Shown: positions 48,749-57,206 of the stretch, in pieces
Position numbering within the stretch: position 1 is the stretch's first letter
How the letters are laid out: every line of letters starts with the position of its first letter
From: Streptomyces albiflavescens
GTDB taxonomy: Bacteria; Actinomycetota; Actinomycetes; Streptomycetales; Streptomycetaceae
Reading direction: 5' to 3'
Length of the DNA: 64,000 nt
Assembly: GCF_014645835.1 (NCBI RefSeq)
Contig: NZ_BMMM01000003.1
Location: 372,001 to 436,000, forward strand
Position numbers and translations under genes: made by a program
Notes under the pieces: model-generated
Databases searched by the model: none
What the model saw: the letters and a program-made list of their open reading frames with translations, nothing else
Told to the model about the DNA's origin: nothing

Positions 48749-49561
48749 ATGACCGGGACCGAGTCCGCCCGAGACCGGATCGACACCAGCAAGCCGCATC
48801 CGGCGCGCGTGTACGACTGGTACCTGGGCGGCAAGGACAACTACCCGGTCGACGAGCAGCTCGGGCAGCACATCATGTCGATCGATCCCGGTGCCCGGCG
48901 GGCGGCACGCAGCAACCGCTGGTTCATGCAGCGGGCCACACGGCACCTGGTCCGTGCCGCGGGAATCCGCCAGTTCCTCGACATCGGCACCGGTATACCC
49001 ACGGAACCGAACCTCCACCAGATCGCGCAGATCACCGCACCGGACGCGCGGGTCGTCTACGTCGACAACGATCCGATCGTCCTCGCCCATGCCGAGGCTC
49101 TGTTGCGAGGGACCCGGGATGGCGTGACGGAGTACCTCCAGGCCGATGCCCGTGAACCGCGGAGGATCCTCGAAGAGGCAGGGCGCATCCTCGACTTCGA
49201 CCGGCCCGTGGCCCTGTCGCTCATCGCCCTGATGCACTTCATCGCCGACGAGACCGGCGCCTACGAGGTGGTGGACACCCTGGTCGACGCGCTGGCACCG
49301 GGCAGCTGCCTGGTCCTGTCCGCGATGACCGCCGACTTCGAGCCGGAGAACGTGCGGCGGGGCATCGAGACGTACGCGAAGGGCGGCGTGACCCTCGTCG
49401 GCCGCTCGCACGACGAAGTGAGCCGCTTCTTCAAGGGACTTGACCTGGTCGAGCCAGGGATCGTCTCCGTGAAGGACTGGCATCCGGACCTCGCGGAGGG
49501 CGAGACCCCGATCGGCGACGGGCCCGTCTCCCTGTACGGCGGTGTCGGCTTCAAGGCCTGA
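48749..49561 (+). CDS. SAM-dependent methyltransferase, SAV2177 family
   Basis: A 270-aa protein with the actinomycete-specific signature IDTSKPHPARVYDWYLGGKD NYPVD followed by QFLDIGTGIPTEPNLHQIAQ (SAM motif I) and VVYVDNDPIVLAHAEALL (motif II). The family is greatly expanded in Streptomyces with no known substrates. GAGGAG precedes ATG 48749. A hairpin overlapping the stop codon (49560-49587) ends transcription. Confidence 0.85.
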   Translation: MTGTESARDRIDTSKPHPARVYDWYLGGKDNYPVDEQLGQHIMSIDPGARRAARSNRWFMQRATRHLVRAAGIRQFLDIGTGIPTEPNLHQIAQITAPDARVVYVDNDPIVLAHAEALLRGTRDGVTEYLQADAREPRRILEEAGRILDFDRPVALSLIALMHFIADETGAYEVVDTLVDALAPGSCLVLSAMTADFEPENVRRGIETYAKGGVTLVGRSHDEVSRFFKGLDLVEPGIVSVKDWHPDLAEGETPIGDGPVSLYGGVGFKA

Positions 49562-49587
49562 TAGTGCCGAGTTGCTCAGGCACTATC
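49560..49587 (+). terminator. Terminator hairpin after the methyltransferase
   Basis: GATAGTGCC pairs with GGCACTATC across a 10-nt loop, starting inside the stop codon. Confidence 0.75.
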
Positions 49588-49674
49588 GGCGCCGGAGTCA
49601 CTGGGGGGCGACACGGACCTTGCTGTTCTTCATCAGGGACAAGCGCACGCGTTCCGGTTCAGTAGCGTGGTGGC

Positions 49675-50043
49675 ATGTTTCATGAGGTGACCGATGCCGA
49701 TACCGCCGTGACGGTGGGCAGCGGTGATGTACCCGTGCTGTCCACCCCAAGGCTCATCGCGTGGATGGAAGCGGCAACCGTGCACGCCTCCGCGCCCTTC
49801 ACCGGAACGGGCCAGACCACGGTCGGGACCGCGGTGCGCATCGAGCATCTCCGGGCGGTGCGCGTGGGCGGTCGGGTGGACGTCATCGCCGAGTCGCCCG
49901 CCGCCACAGGTCGGCGGCTCACTTTCCTCGTGCGAGCACTTGGCGGCTCCGGAGAGCTTGTCGCGGCGGGAGAGATCGACCGGGCGATCGTCGATCGGCA
50001 GCGGTTCCTCGCGGTGGCGCTCGGCCCCGATACCGGCCGCTGA
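49675..50043 (+). CDS. Hotdog-fold thioesterase (FlK-like)
   Basis: A 122-aa hotdog protein: VTVGSGDVPVLSTPRLIAWM, EAATVHASAPFTGTGQTTVG, TAVRIEHLRAVRVGGRVDVI. It shows the FlK pattern of Thr (STPRL), Glu (MEAA) and His (IEHL) that acts in fluoroacetyl-CoA thioesterase and its relatives, which clear toxic or dead-end acyl-CoA. ATG 49675 lies 113 bp after the methyltransferase stop. Specificity is unknown. Confidence 0.7.
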   Translation: MFHEVTDADTAVTVGSGDVPVLSTPRLIAWMEAATVHASAPFTGTGQTTVGTAVRIEHLRAVRVGGRVDVIAESPAATGRRLTFLVRALGGSGELVAAGEIDRAIVDRQRFLAVALGPDTGR

Positions 50044-50122
50044 ACCTCGTCGGCTCCGCGACGTGCAGAGGGGGATGCCGGCTCGTGAGGGCAGACATGC
50101 GCGGGATCTACTCGTCGCGTTC

Positions 50123-50174
50123 GAAGTCTGCCTCCCACTGGCCTTTGTGAAGTCGGCCTCCCACCAGCCCTTGT
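50123..50174. repeat. Imperfect 26-bp tandem repeat
   Basis: Two adjacent units starting GAAGTC and ending TTGT (50123-50148 and 50149-50174), about 22 of 26 bases identical. On the minus strand both read WEADF in different frames, suggesting a short duplication within a decayed coding sequence. Confidence 0.6.
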
Positions 50175-50230
50175 CCAGTGCCCGCCGAGTGCCGAAGGGC
50201 GGATCGAGGACGACCCCCGGACCTGTTCAT

Positions 50231-50252
50231 GTCTCCCCCCGTCGGGGGAGAC
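50231..50252. terminator. Hairpin in the 50.1-50.38 kb spacer
   Basis: GTCTCCCCC pairs with GGGGGAGAC around a 4-nt loop; it probably ends transcription from the thioesterase gene. The rest of the spacer (50044-50381) holds the promoter of the secreted peptidase. Confidence 0.6.
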
Positions 50253-50381
50253 GGTCCCCCCGCGCGCGGGATCTTCCCGCGCCGCCCGGCAGCTGTACTG
50301 AAACGGTCAGCGATCCATGGCAGGGACCGCCGCGACGGCGCACGACGTCGCCGGTGCGGCCATGACAGGGGAGGATTCACC

Positions 50382-51716
50382 ATGCGTACCTGGACGAGAC
50401 GACGTCTGTTGCTTTCGGCAGCCTCGGCGGCCGGCCTCGCCGCCACGGCGGCCGTACCTGCGAAGGCCGCCGGCCCAGCCCGGCCCGGGCGTGACGATGT
50501 CGTGGAGCGCCTGCGCAGTCTGCCGGGGCTGAGGGTCGTCGAGGAACGGCCGGGTGCCGAGCCGGGGTACCGCTTCTTCGTGCTCGGGCTGCGCCAGCCG
50601 GTCGACCACAGGAACCGGGCGGCCGGCTCCTTCGAGCAGCGCCTGACCCTGCTCCACACCTCTGCCGACCGTCCCTCCGTCCTGTTCACGACCGGTTACG
50701 AGGCGGCGCTCACGCCCCGGCGCGCCGAACCCACCCTGCTACTGGGCGGCAACCAGATTCAGGTCGAGCACCGCTTCTTCGGCACCTCGCGCCCAGCGGT
50801 GGTCGACTACACACACCTCACGATCCGTCAGGCCGCCGACGACCACCACCGCGTCGTCCGCCTCTTCCGTGGGCTGTATCCCGGCGCGTGGATCTCCAGC
50901 GGCGGCAGCAAGGGCGGCATGGCCAGCGTCTACCACCGCCGTTTCCACCCGCACGACGTGGACGGCACCGTGGCGTACTCCGCCCCGAACAACGTCGACG
51001 ACCGGGAGGCCTCCGCCTACCTCCGCTTCCTGGACACCGTGGGCACCGCCGCCTGCCGCGACGCCCTCAGGGCGGCGCAGCGGCAGATCCTGCTCCGCCG
51101 CGCCGACATGGCCGCCCGCTACGAAGCCTGGGCAGCCTCCACCGGCACCGCCTTCGGCATCATCGGCAGCGCCGACAAGGCGCTGGAGATTGCCGTGCTC
51201 CGCGCACCGCTCATGTTCTGGCAGAACGGCACCGCCGCGGACTGCGCCGCCATTCCCGGCCCGGATGCCACCACCGACGCGTTGTACACATGGCTGGACG
51301 ACACGGCCGCACTGCCCGTCTACGCCGACTCCGTCGCGCGGAACTACATCCCGTACTTCTACCAACTCGGCACGCAGCTGGGCTACTTCGATGTCCCCAC
51401 CGCCCACCTGGCCGGACTCCTGCGCTACCCGGACGCCATCGAGCCCCGTACCTTCGTCCCCCGCGACATCCCGATGCGTTTCGACTCCGCTGCCATGCCC
51501 GACGTCGACCGCTGGGTCCGCCGCCGCGGCAGCCGTCTGCTGTTCATCAACGGCTCCCAGGACCCCGCGGTCGCCGAATCCTTCCGCCCGGGCTCCCCGG
51601 ACTCCCGCGTTCTGTGGGCTCCCGGCACCAACCACCACGCCACCATCGCCGGCCTCTCGTCCACAGACCGCGCCGATGCCGTCGCCACCCTCACCCACTG
51701 GGCCGGCGGCTCATGA
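50382..51716 (+). CDS. Secreted S37-family (PS-10 type) tripeptidyl aminopeptidase-like peptidase
   Basis: A 444-aa protein with a signal peptide: RRRLLLSAASAAGLAATAAV followed by AKAA cleavage-like residues, with a twin-Arg start suggesting Tat export. The catalytic Ser lies in ISSGGSKGGM (S176), Asp in INGSQDPAVAE and His in GTNHHATIAG. S37 peptidases (Streptomyces PS-10) remove tripeptides from extracellular proteins. ATG 50382 follows GGGGAGG. The same frame is open to 50178 but that part lacks homology. Confidence 0.85.
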   Translation: MRTWTRRRLLLSAASAAGLAATAAVPAKAAGPARPGRDDVVERLRSLPGLRVVEERPGAEPGYRFFVLGLRQPVDHRNRAAGSFEQRLTLLHTSADRPSVLFTTGYEAALTPRRAEPTLLLGGNQIQVEHRFFGTSRPAVVDYTHLTIRQAADDHHRVVRLFRGLYPGAWISSGGSKGGMASVYHRRFHPHDVDGTVAYSAPNNVDDREASAYLRFLDTVGTAACRDALRAAQRQILLRRADMAARYEAWAASTGTAFGIIGSADKALEIAVLRAPLMFWQNGTAADCAAIPGPDATTDALYTWLDDTAALPVYADSVARNYIPYFYQLGTQLGYFDVPTAHLAGLLRYPDAIEPRTFVPRDIPMRFDSAAMPDVDRWVRRRGSRLLFINGSQDPAVAESFRPGSPDSRVLWAPGTNHHATIAGLSSTDRADAVATLTHWAGGS

Positions 51717-51844
51717 AGCCTCCAGGCGGTTCCCTTCGGGCCGTCAGGCGACCGTGAGGACGAAGACCAGGGTTCGGCAGCCGCCGGATGCACCAACGTC
51801 GTCCGTCCTCTGTCGATCGCCCGGTTCCGCGGCCTGTTGTGTGC

Positions 51845-52750
51845 CTAGCAGGGCTCAGGAACTTCGGGCCCGCCCGACCTGAGGAACTCCGCCATCGCGC
51901 TCAGATCCCGACCGCCGAAGCCTCCTTCGGCGGCTGTATGGACCAACCGGCGGTTGAGCCGGGCCTGGTGCATCGAGGCGCCGACCCGCTCGGCGAGGTC
52001 CAGGATCAAGTCAAGGTCCTTGGCGACGAGTTCGAGGGTGAAGGCCACGGGCGTCTCGTCCGGATGCAGATACGCGTCCCGCTTGTACCGCACGAAGGGT
52101 GCCGCCACGGCGCTCGCGGCGAACACCTCGTACGCGGACTCCCTGGGAATCCCCGCCCGCTCGGCGAGCACCAGGGCTTCGGACAGGGCCTGATTGAGCC
52201 CGTGGACAACGGAGTTGACCGCCAGCTTCATCGCCGCTCCGGTGCCGCCGGCGCCCACGTGGAAGACCCGCTCGGCCAGCGTGTCGAGCACGGGCCGCAC
52301 CTGCTCCAGTGCCTCGCGGGAGCCACCCGCCAGCACGGTCAGCCTGCCCTCTTCGACGAAGCTCACGCTCCCGGAGACGGGGGTGTCGAGGAGTGTCGCG
52401 GCCTGCTTGTCGACGAGGGTGTGCAGGACCGCGACCGTCTCCGGGGCGATGGTGCTCGTCTCCAGCACCACGCTGCCCGGGCGGAGTCCGGCCGCGATCC
52501 CGTCCCCTCCGCCGTACGCCGCGCTCACGGCCGAGTCGTCGGCGAGCGAGACCAGTACGACGTCCGCGGACGCGGCGGCCTCGCGGGCGGTGGCCGCTAC
52601 GGTGGCTCCCGCACCGGCGGCCACCGCCTCGGCCTTGTCGCGCGAGCGGTTGTAGACCGTCACCTCGAATCCCGCGCGCCGCAGCCGTCCGACCATGGCG
52701 CCGCCCATGCGTCCGGTCCCGATCACCGCGAGCCGCATCGTCATCGTCAT
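51845..52750 (-). CDS. NAD(P)-dependent 3-hydroxyisobutyrate dehydrogenase-like protein
   Basis: A 301-aa beta-hydroxyacid dehydrogenase: RLAVIGTGRMGGAMVGRLRR (Rossmann), DTPVSGSVSFVEEGRLTVLA, the catalytic Lys in GAAMKLAVNSVVHGLNQALS and AFTLELVAKDLDLILDLAER. It oxidises a 3-hydroxyacid or reduces a semialdehyde. ATG 52750 overlaps the stop of the upstream SDR (ATGA), so the two are coupled; several upstream in-frame ATGs lack this. Confidence 0.85.
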   Translation of the reverse strand: MTMTMRLAVIGTGRMGGAMVGRLRRAGFEVTVYNRSRDKAEAVAAGAGATVAATAREAAASADVVLVSLADDSAVSAAYGGGDGIAAGLRPGSVVLETSTIAPETVAVLHTLVDKQAATLLDTPVSGSVSFVEEGRLTVLAGGSREALEQVRPVLDTLAERVFHVGAGGTGAAMKLAVNSVVHGLNQALSEALVLAERAGIPRESAYEVFAASAVAAPFVRYKRDAYLHPDETPVAFTLELVAKDLDLILDLAERVGASMHQARLNRRLVHTAAEGGFGGRDLSAMAEFLRSGGPEVPEPC

Positions 52751-53436
52751 CGGAGCAGCCATCCTCCGTCGACGGCGAGATCGACCCCGTTGATCGAGCT
52801 GTTGCGGAGCAGGAAGTCCACAGCGTCCACCACGTCGCGCATGGTGGCGAGTCGCCCCGTCGGGGTCCGCGCGCGCAAGCCCGCGAGCACCTCGTCGGGT
52901 TTGGCCGACCAGAACGGGCTGTCGCCGACCACCCCCGGGTGGACGGCGTTCACCCGGATCGGAGCCAGTTCGTTGGCGAGGGTGTGCACCAGACCGGTCA
53001 CCCCCGCGTTGACGGTCGCCACCGTGGTCGCTCCGGGGTACGGCCGCTCCTTGGCCTGACCGCCGAAGAGCACGATCGCGCTCCCGTCGTGCAGTCGCGG
53101 CCGGAGCGTGTGCACGGCCTCCGTGTAGCCGACGAGTTTGAGGGTGACCAGGTGGAGCGCCGCGTCGATGTCGTACTCCGCGACGCTGTTGTCGTCGCGG
53201 GAGATGCCCGCCAGCACCAGGTGGTCGACCCTCCCGACGCTCGCGAGGGCGGCGGCGATCTCACGCGGCCTGGAGAGGTCGAGGGCGAGCCCGCGGGCGG
53301 CACCGATCTCCTTGGCCACCGTGTCGGCCCGGTGTGCGTCGCGGCCGGTGATGACGACCTCGTCGCCGCGCTCCGCACGACAGCGCGCGACCTCGCGGCC
53401 GATTCCCGACGTACCGCCGATGACGACCACGGTCAT
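52747..53436 (-). CDS. SDR family protein with atypical active site
   Basis: A 229-aa SDR: VVVIGGTSGIGREVARCRAE, VDHLVLAGISRDDNSVAEYD, IVLFGGQAKERPYPGATTVA, RVNAVHPGVVGDSPFWSAKP and VDLAVDGGWLLR. The usual Ser-x-Tyr-xxx-Lys arrangement is not recognisable: a Tyr occurs in RPYPG but no Lys follows at +4. It may bind NAD(P) without classical catalysis. ATG 53436 has GGAGAGG upstream. The TnpB element lies just beyond its promoter. Confidence 0.75.
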   Translation of the reverse strand: MTVVVIGGTSGIGREVARCRAERGDEVVITGRDAHRADTVAKEIGAARGLALDLSRPREIAAALASVGRVDHLVLAGISRDDNSVAEYDIDAALHLVTLKLVGYTEAVHTLRPRLHDGSAIVLFGGQAKERPYPGATTVATVNAGVTGLVHTLANELAPIRVNAVHPGVVGDSPFWSAKPDEVLAGLRARTPTGRLATMRDVVDAVDFLLRNSSINGVDLAVDGGWLLR

Positions 53437-53663
53437 GGCCTCTCCTTCAGCCACGTTCGGGGCCTTCTCTCCCACCACATTCACCGGGTTCCTCCGAGGA
53501 TGCTCCGGCCTTCGGGCCGGGGAGGAATCGGACTCGTGCGGAGCAGGGCAGAGGTGGTCGTTTCGCCGCCAGGGCGAAACGGTGTCCACTCCGCGGCGGG
53601 GTGGGCGAGCCCACCAAGATCAATTGTTCTCAACTGTCAGTCCTCCCCAATAGGTTGATGTTC

Positions 53664-54893
53664 ATGACAACGCGAGCGCGGACGGAGGACGACGGGCATG
53701 CCCGGTGGACGTTCCGGCTGCGGGTGTCGTCCACCGCTCGCGCGGCTCTGATGGGTGAGTGGGACCGGTGCCGGTGGCTGTGGAACGAATGCGTCGCGAA
53801 GTCGAAGCAGACCCACCTGTGGAACAAGAACCGGCCCGCAGGCGTCGCGAAGCAAACGTGCGGTCCGGCGCAGCTCGACAAGATGCTGACCGAGGCCCGC
53901 ACGCGTATGTCGTGGCTGCGTGAGGGCTCCTCGGTTGTGCAGCAGCAGGTGATACGGGACTTCGGGAAGTCGAAGGCCAAGGCGCACAAGGACATCCGTG
54001 AGCGGCTGCCGATGCGGCAGCGGGCCGGGATGCCGCGCTGGAAGAAGAGACGCGAGGCGCGTCCGACCCTGAACTACACCCGGCGCGGATTCCGCCTCAA
54101 AGACGGCCGTCTGCACCTGGCCGGGGGCATCGTGCTGACGCCTGTGTGGTCGCGGAACTTTTCCGCCGACCCGTCCAGCGTGCGCGTGTACCAGGACAGC
54201 ACCGGGGCGTGGTACGCCTCCTTCGTCGTTGCCGCCGAGACCGAACCGCTGGCCAAAACCGGGCGCGTGATCGGCATCGACTGGGGCGTGAAGGAGACCG
54301 CGACCACCACATCCGACGAACACGACCTTCCCCATGCCCAGCACGGGAAGACCGCCGCGCACAAGCTCGCCCGGTATCAGCGGATGATGGGCCGCCGCAA
54401 ACCCGCGAAGGGTCAGGCCGGATCGAAGGGCTACCGCAAAGCCAAGGCGCAGACGGCGAAGCTGCACCAGAAGGTGGCCCGGCAACGCCAGGACACCGCT
54501 CGCAAGTGGGCCAAGAAGGTTGTCCGCGACCATGACGCCCTGGCGGTGGAGGACTTCCGGCCCAAGTTCCTCGCCAAGACCACCATGGCCCGCAAAGCGG
54601 CCGATGCCGCCATCAGCGCCACCAAGACGGCGCTGATCGAGATGGGCCGCAAGCACGGGCGGGACGTCCGCCTCGTGCACCCCGCGCACACCACGATGGA
54701 CTGCGCGCAGTGCGGAGCGAGAACCAAGCACGCACTACCTCTTTCCGAACGAACCTACGCCTGCACCGCGTGCGGAGCTGTCTCTCCTCGGGACAAGAAC
54801 TCCGCCCGCGTGATGCTGGTCCGGGCAGGTCTAGACCCGGCTAGTGCTGATCGTGGAAGTCCACACGGGGCGCTGCCCCGCCTGGCAGCGTGA
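53664..54893 (+). CDS. tnpB: RNA-guided endonuclease TnpB
   Basis: A 409-aa TnpB. RuvC residues are Asp in GIDWGVKETATT (D206), Glu in ALAVEDFRPK (E296) and Asp in SPRDKNSARVM (D377); a zinc ribbon CAQC...CTAC lies between the last two. The N-terminal HTH/wedge contains WDRCRWLWNECVAKSKQTHL. Length and all three acidic residues indicate an active nuclease. TnpB uses an omega RNA from the right end to cut DNA next to a short TAM and preserve the element. ATG 53664 is taken; 53658 is equally possible. Confidence 0.9.
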   Translation: MTTRARTEDDGHARWTFRLRVSSTARAALMGEWDRCRWLWNECVAKSKQTHLWNKNRPAGVAKQTCGPAQLDKMLTEARTRMSWLREGSSVVQQQVIRDFGKSKAKAHKDIRERLPMRQRAGMPRWKKRREARPTLNYTRRGFRLKDGRLHLAGGIVLTPVWSRNFSADPSSVRVYQDSTGAWYASFVVAAETEPLAKTGRVIGIDWGVKETATTTSDEHDLPHAQHGKTAAHKLARYQRMMGRRKPAKGQAGSKGYRKAKAQTAKLHQKVARQRQDTARKWAKKVVRDHDALAVEDFRPKFLAKTTMARKAADAAISATKTALIEMGRKHGRDVRLVHPAHTTMDCAQCGARTKHALPLSERTYACTACGAVSPRDKNSARVMLVRAGLDPASADRGSPHGALPRLAA

Positions 54894-54894
54894 G

Positions 54895-54953
54895 CTAGGA
54901 ATCCCCGCTCAGCCCTGAAGGAGAGAACCCCCTCCCTTCAGGGAGGGGAGTAG
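54895..54953 (+). ncRNA. Candidate omega RNA 3' portion / right end
   Basis: The segment after the tnpB stop contains the nested palindromes described for the element. In TnpB systems the omega RNA overlaps the 3' end of tnpB and the right end, with the guide supplied by the flanking DNA. By that rule the guide here would come from the end of the bicupin gene (54954 onward). Inferred from location and fold only. Confidence 0.45.
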
Positions 54954-55835
54954 TCAATGCTTCTCCTCCAGCGCCTCGCGCAGATAGTCCCAGTCCCGGG
55001 TGAAGCGATAGGAGTGGCGGGGCGGCGGCTGCGGAGCCTGTGTCTCCAGCCAACGCACCGGCCCTCGACCGGCGTTGGTGAACCCGTGGACACAACCGGC
55101 GCCCGCCCAGGCGGCGTCGCCGACGCCGAGCCGATGGCGTTCACCGTCGAAGGTGGCGTCCACCGTGCCTTCGAGAATCAGATACGTCTCCTCGAAGGGA
55201 TGGTCGTGCGTGCCCGCCACGCCGTCGGGCGCGTACTGCACCATGAACATGGTCGAGGCCACCGCTCCGAGGTCGCCGTCCACCATCATCTTCACGGTGA
55301 TACCGCTGTAGACCAGCAGCGCCGTGCGCATGCTCGCCGAGACGGCGAGGAGGTCCTGGGACTGCTTGCCGGGATCCATCAGGTCGGGCTCGACGTGCCC
55401 GAACGACCGGGTGCGCGGATCGCGGACGTCGATCCGGACCGGCTCCCGCTCAGGCAGCGCGGGCACCGCCCGGGTGTCGTGCCCGTAGCGGGCCCGCGGG
55501 ACCGGCGCGAGCATGTCGGCCCAGCGCCCGACGGTGTCCCCGGCGCCGCGCCAGGCGTGCGGCACGCCGGTCGGGAGCAGCCCGTAGTCCCCCTCTTCGA
55601 GGAGGTACGAGCCTTCCGGCACATCGAGGAGGACCGTGCCGGAGAGTATGTGGAAGGTCTCCTCGTACGAGTGCACATGGGCGCCCACCACACCGTCGCG
55701 CCGCAACTCGCAGATGCCGAAGCCGGTGTGCACGCTGCCGTCCGCCTCGCCGACGACCGTGCGTCGCCGGAAGCCATGCGGGTCGTACGCCACCTCTGGG
55801 GCGTCCTCGGCCCGCCGCACCAGGAAGTTCGTCAT
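54954..55835 (-). CDS. Bicupin, (S)-ureidoglycine aminohydrolase-like
   Basis: A 293-aa protein with two cupin domains: GAHVHSYEETFHILSGTVLL, then LLPTGVPHAWRGAG; and GTHDHPFEETYLILEGTVDA, then AGAGCVHGFTNAG. Metal ligands HxH-E-H are kept in both, strongest in the second, where ureidoglycine aminohydrolase (AllE/UGlyAH) has its active site. It might release ammonia from an ureide or similar N-compound. It is the last gene of the leftward operon, coupled by ATGA to the amidohydrolase. Its stop codon touches the TnpB element's right end. Confidence 0.75.
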   Translation of the reverse strand: MTNFLVRRAEDAPEVAYDPHGFRRRTVVGEADGSVHTGFGICELRRDGVVGAHVHSYEETFHILSGTVLLDVPEGSYLLEEGDYGLLPTGVPHAWRGAGDTVGRWADMLAPVPRARYGHDTRAVPALPEREPVRIDVRDPRTRSFGHVEPDLMDPGKQSQDLLAVSASMRTALLVYSGITVKMMVDGDLGAVASTMFMVQYAPDGVAGTHDHPFEETYLILEGTVDATFDGERHRLGVGDAAWAGAGCVHGFTNAGRGPVRWLETQAPQPPPRHSYRFTRDWDYLREALEEKH

Positions 55836-57184
55836 GCCTTCGCCCTCGCCGCCTTCGCCGCCACCAGGCGGTCGCGCGACTCCTCGACCAGTCGCCGCGC
55901 CCGTTCGGCATCGGCGAGCAGCCGGCCGTCCCGTTTGCGGATCACGCCGTCGACGATGACGGTGTCCACGTTGGACACGTCCGCGCTCAGCGTCACGGCG
56001 GCCGCGGCGTCGTGCACCGGGGCCACATTGAGCGCCGTCGCGTCGATCGCGACGACGTCCGCCCGCTTGCCCGGGGTCAGGGAACCGGTCCGGTCCTCAA
56101 GGCCCGCGACGTGCGCCCCGTTGAGCGTGGCGATCCCCAACATCTGACGTGCTGTCAACATCGTTTCGGGAATGCCCACATCGGCCTTCCAGCAGTCGGC
56201 GTTGACGCGGGCCCGCTCCGCCCCGAAGGCCGCACGGATCTGGGTGAACATGTCGCCGGGGACCGTGGTCACGACGTCGATGCTGAGCGAAGGTCGCAAC
56301 CCGTGCTCGATCGCCTTCATCACGGGCGGCCAGCCGTGCCCCATCTGCGTCTCCACCTGCGGCGCGATCGAGACCGTACCGCCGCTGTCGGCGACCATGC
56401 GCCACTCCTCCTCGCTGAAGTAGCAGCAGTGGACGTAGGTGGTGTCGGGGCCGAGCAGGCCGAGGTCGTTCAGCTGCTTGACCATGCCGAAACGGCCGGC
56501 CAGCCGGCCCATGGCCACGTGCACGGTGATCGGGACGGCCAGCTCGCGGGCGAGGCCCCACTCGGCCAGGACGACGTCGTTGATGCAGAAGCCGGGGCCG
56601 CGAGTGGCCAGCGCCATCGTCAACAGCCCGTCGTCGGAGGCGAAGTAGCGGTCCCGCACGCGCCGTACGTCGTCACCGGGTATCGCGATCTTGCTGTCGA
56701 ACCAGTAGTCGGCGAGCGAGGTGTTGGCGCTGCCGTACGCGTACTGCGCGCGGATGCCCGCCTCGGTCAGTGCCTGGAGCGCGGCGTCGGGATGCTCCGG
56801 TGTGTTGTTGATGTGCGACCAGTCGACGAGCGTGGTGATGCCGGCGTTGAGGCATTCCAACGAGCCCGCGAGATTGCCCGCGTACACGTCCTCGGGCGTG
56901 TAGACGGGGGCGAAGGTGTCGAGGACGTCGACGAAGTAGTCGTCGAGTGTGGCGTCGGGCGCGCAGCCGCGGATCGGCGCCTCCCAGGTGTGGCGGTGGG
57001 TGTCGACGAAGCCCGGGACGACGATGCGGCCCGTCATGTCGAGGACTTCGGCGTCGGCGGTGATCTCTCGTTCCACCGCCGCGATCTTCCCGTCCTCGAT
57101 GAAGACGTCTCCCCGGGGCAGGTCCCCGATGTCGGGGTCCATCGAGACGACATGGCCCGAGCGCAGAAGCATCCGATTGGTCAT
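55832..57184 (-). CDS. Amidohydrolase family protein (cytosine deaminase-like)
   Basis: A 450-aa metal-dependent hydrolase: HxH in FVDTHRHTWEAP (H63, H65), H222 in PITVHVAMGR, H252 in TTYVHCCYFSEEEW, D303 in SLSIDVVTTVPGD; the flanking beta-sandwich is complete (MLLRSGHVVSMDPD and LTPGKRADVVAID). The pattern is that of the TrzN/8-oxoguanine deaminase group, removing amino or chloro substituents from N-heterocycles. ATG 57184 has GGGAGGAAGG upstream. It lies between the dehydrogenase E1 genes and the bicupin. Confidence 0.85.
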   Translation of the reverse strand: MTNRMLLRSGHVVSMDPDIGDLPRGDVFIEDGKIAAVEREITADAEVLDMTGRIVVPGFVDTHRHTWEAPIRGCAPDATLDDYFVDVLDTFAPVYTPEDVYAGNLAGSLECLNAGITTLVDWSHINNTPEHPDAALQALTEAGIRAQYAYGSANTSLADYWFDSKIAIPGDDVRRVRDRYFASDDGLLTMALATRGPGFCINDVVLAEWGLARELAVPITVHVAMGRLAGRFGMVKQLNDLGLLGPDTTYVHCCYFSEEEWRMVADSGGTVSIAPQVETQMGHGWPPVMKAIEHGLRPSLSIDVVTTVPGDMFTQIRAAFGAERARVNADCWKADVGIPETMLTARQMLGIATLNGAHVAGLEDRTGSLTPGKRADVVAIDATALNVAPVHDAAAAVTLSADVSNVDTVIVDGVIRKRDGRLLADAERARRLVEESRDRLVAAKAARAKA

Positions 57185-57206
57185 CGCCCTTCCTCCCATG
57201 GGGTGT

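Larger units (their letters stand above)
53485..54953 (+). mobile_element. IS200/IS605-family TnpB-only element
   Basis: The left part carries hairpins CTCCGGCC/GGCCGGGGAG (53503-53524) and GTTTCGCC/GGCGAAAC (53560-53580). The body encodes TnpB. The right end has CCCCTCCC/GGGAGGGG (54929-54948) nested with CCCTGAAGG/CCTTCAGGG (54913-54943), giving competing folds as in subterminal palindromes of these elements. There is no TnpA transposase, so it depends on help in trans. The right end stops within a few bases of the stop codon of the bicupin gene. Exact ends are estimates. Confidence 0.7.

Noticed and set aside
53601..53657. Upstream extension of TnpB (20 further codons)
   Set aside because: Those codons fall in the left-end region of the element and lack a start with a ribosome-binding site.
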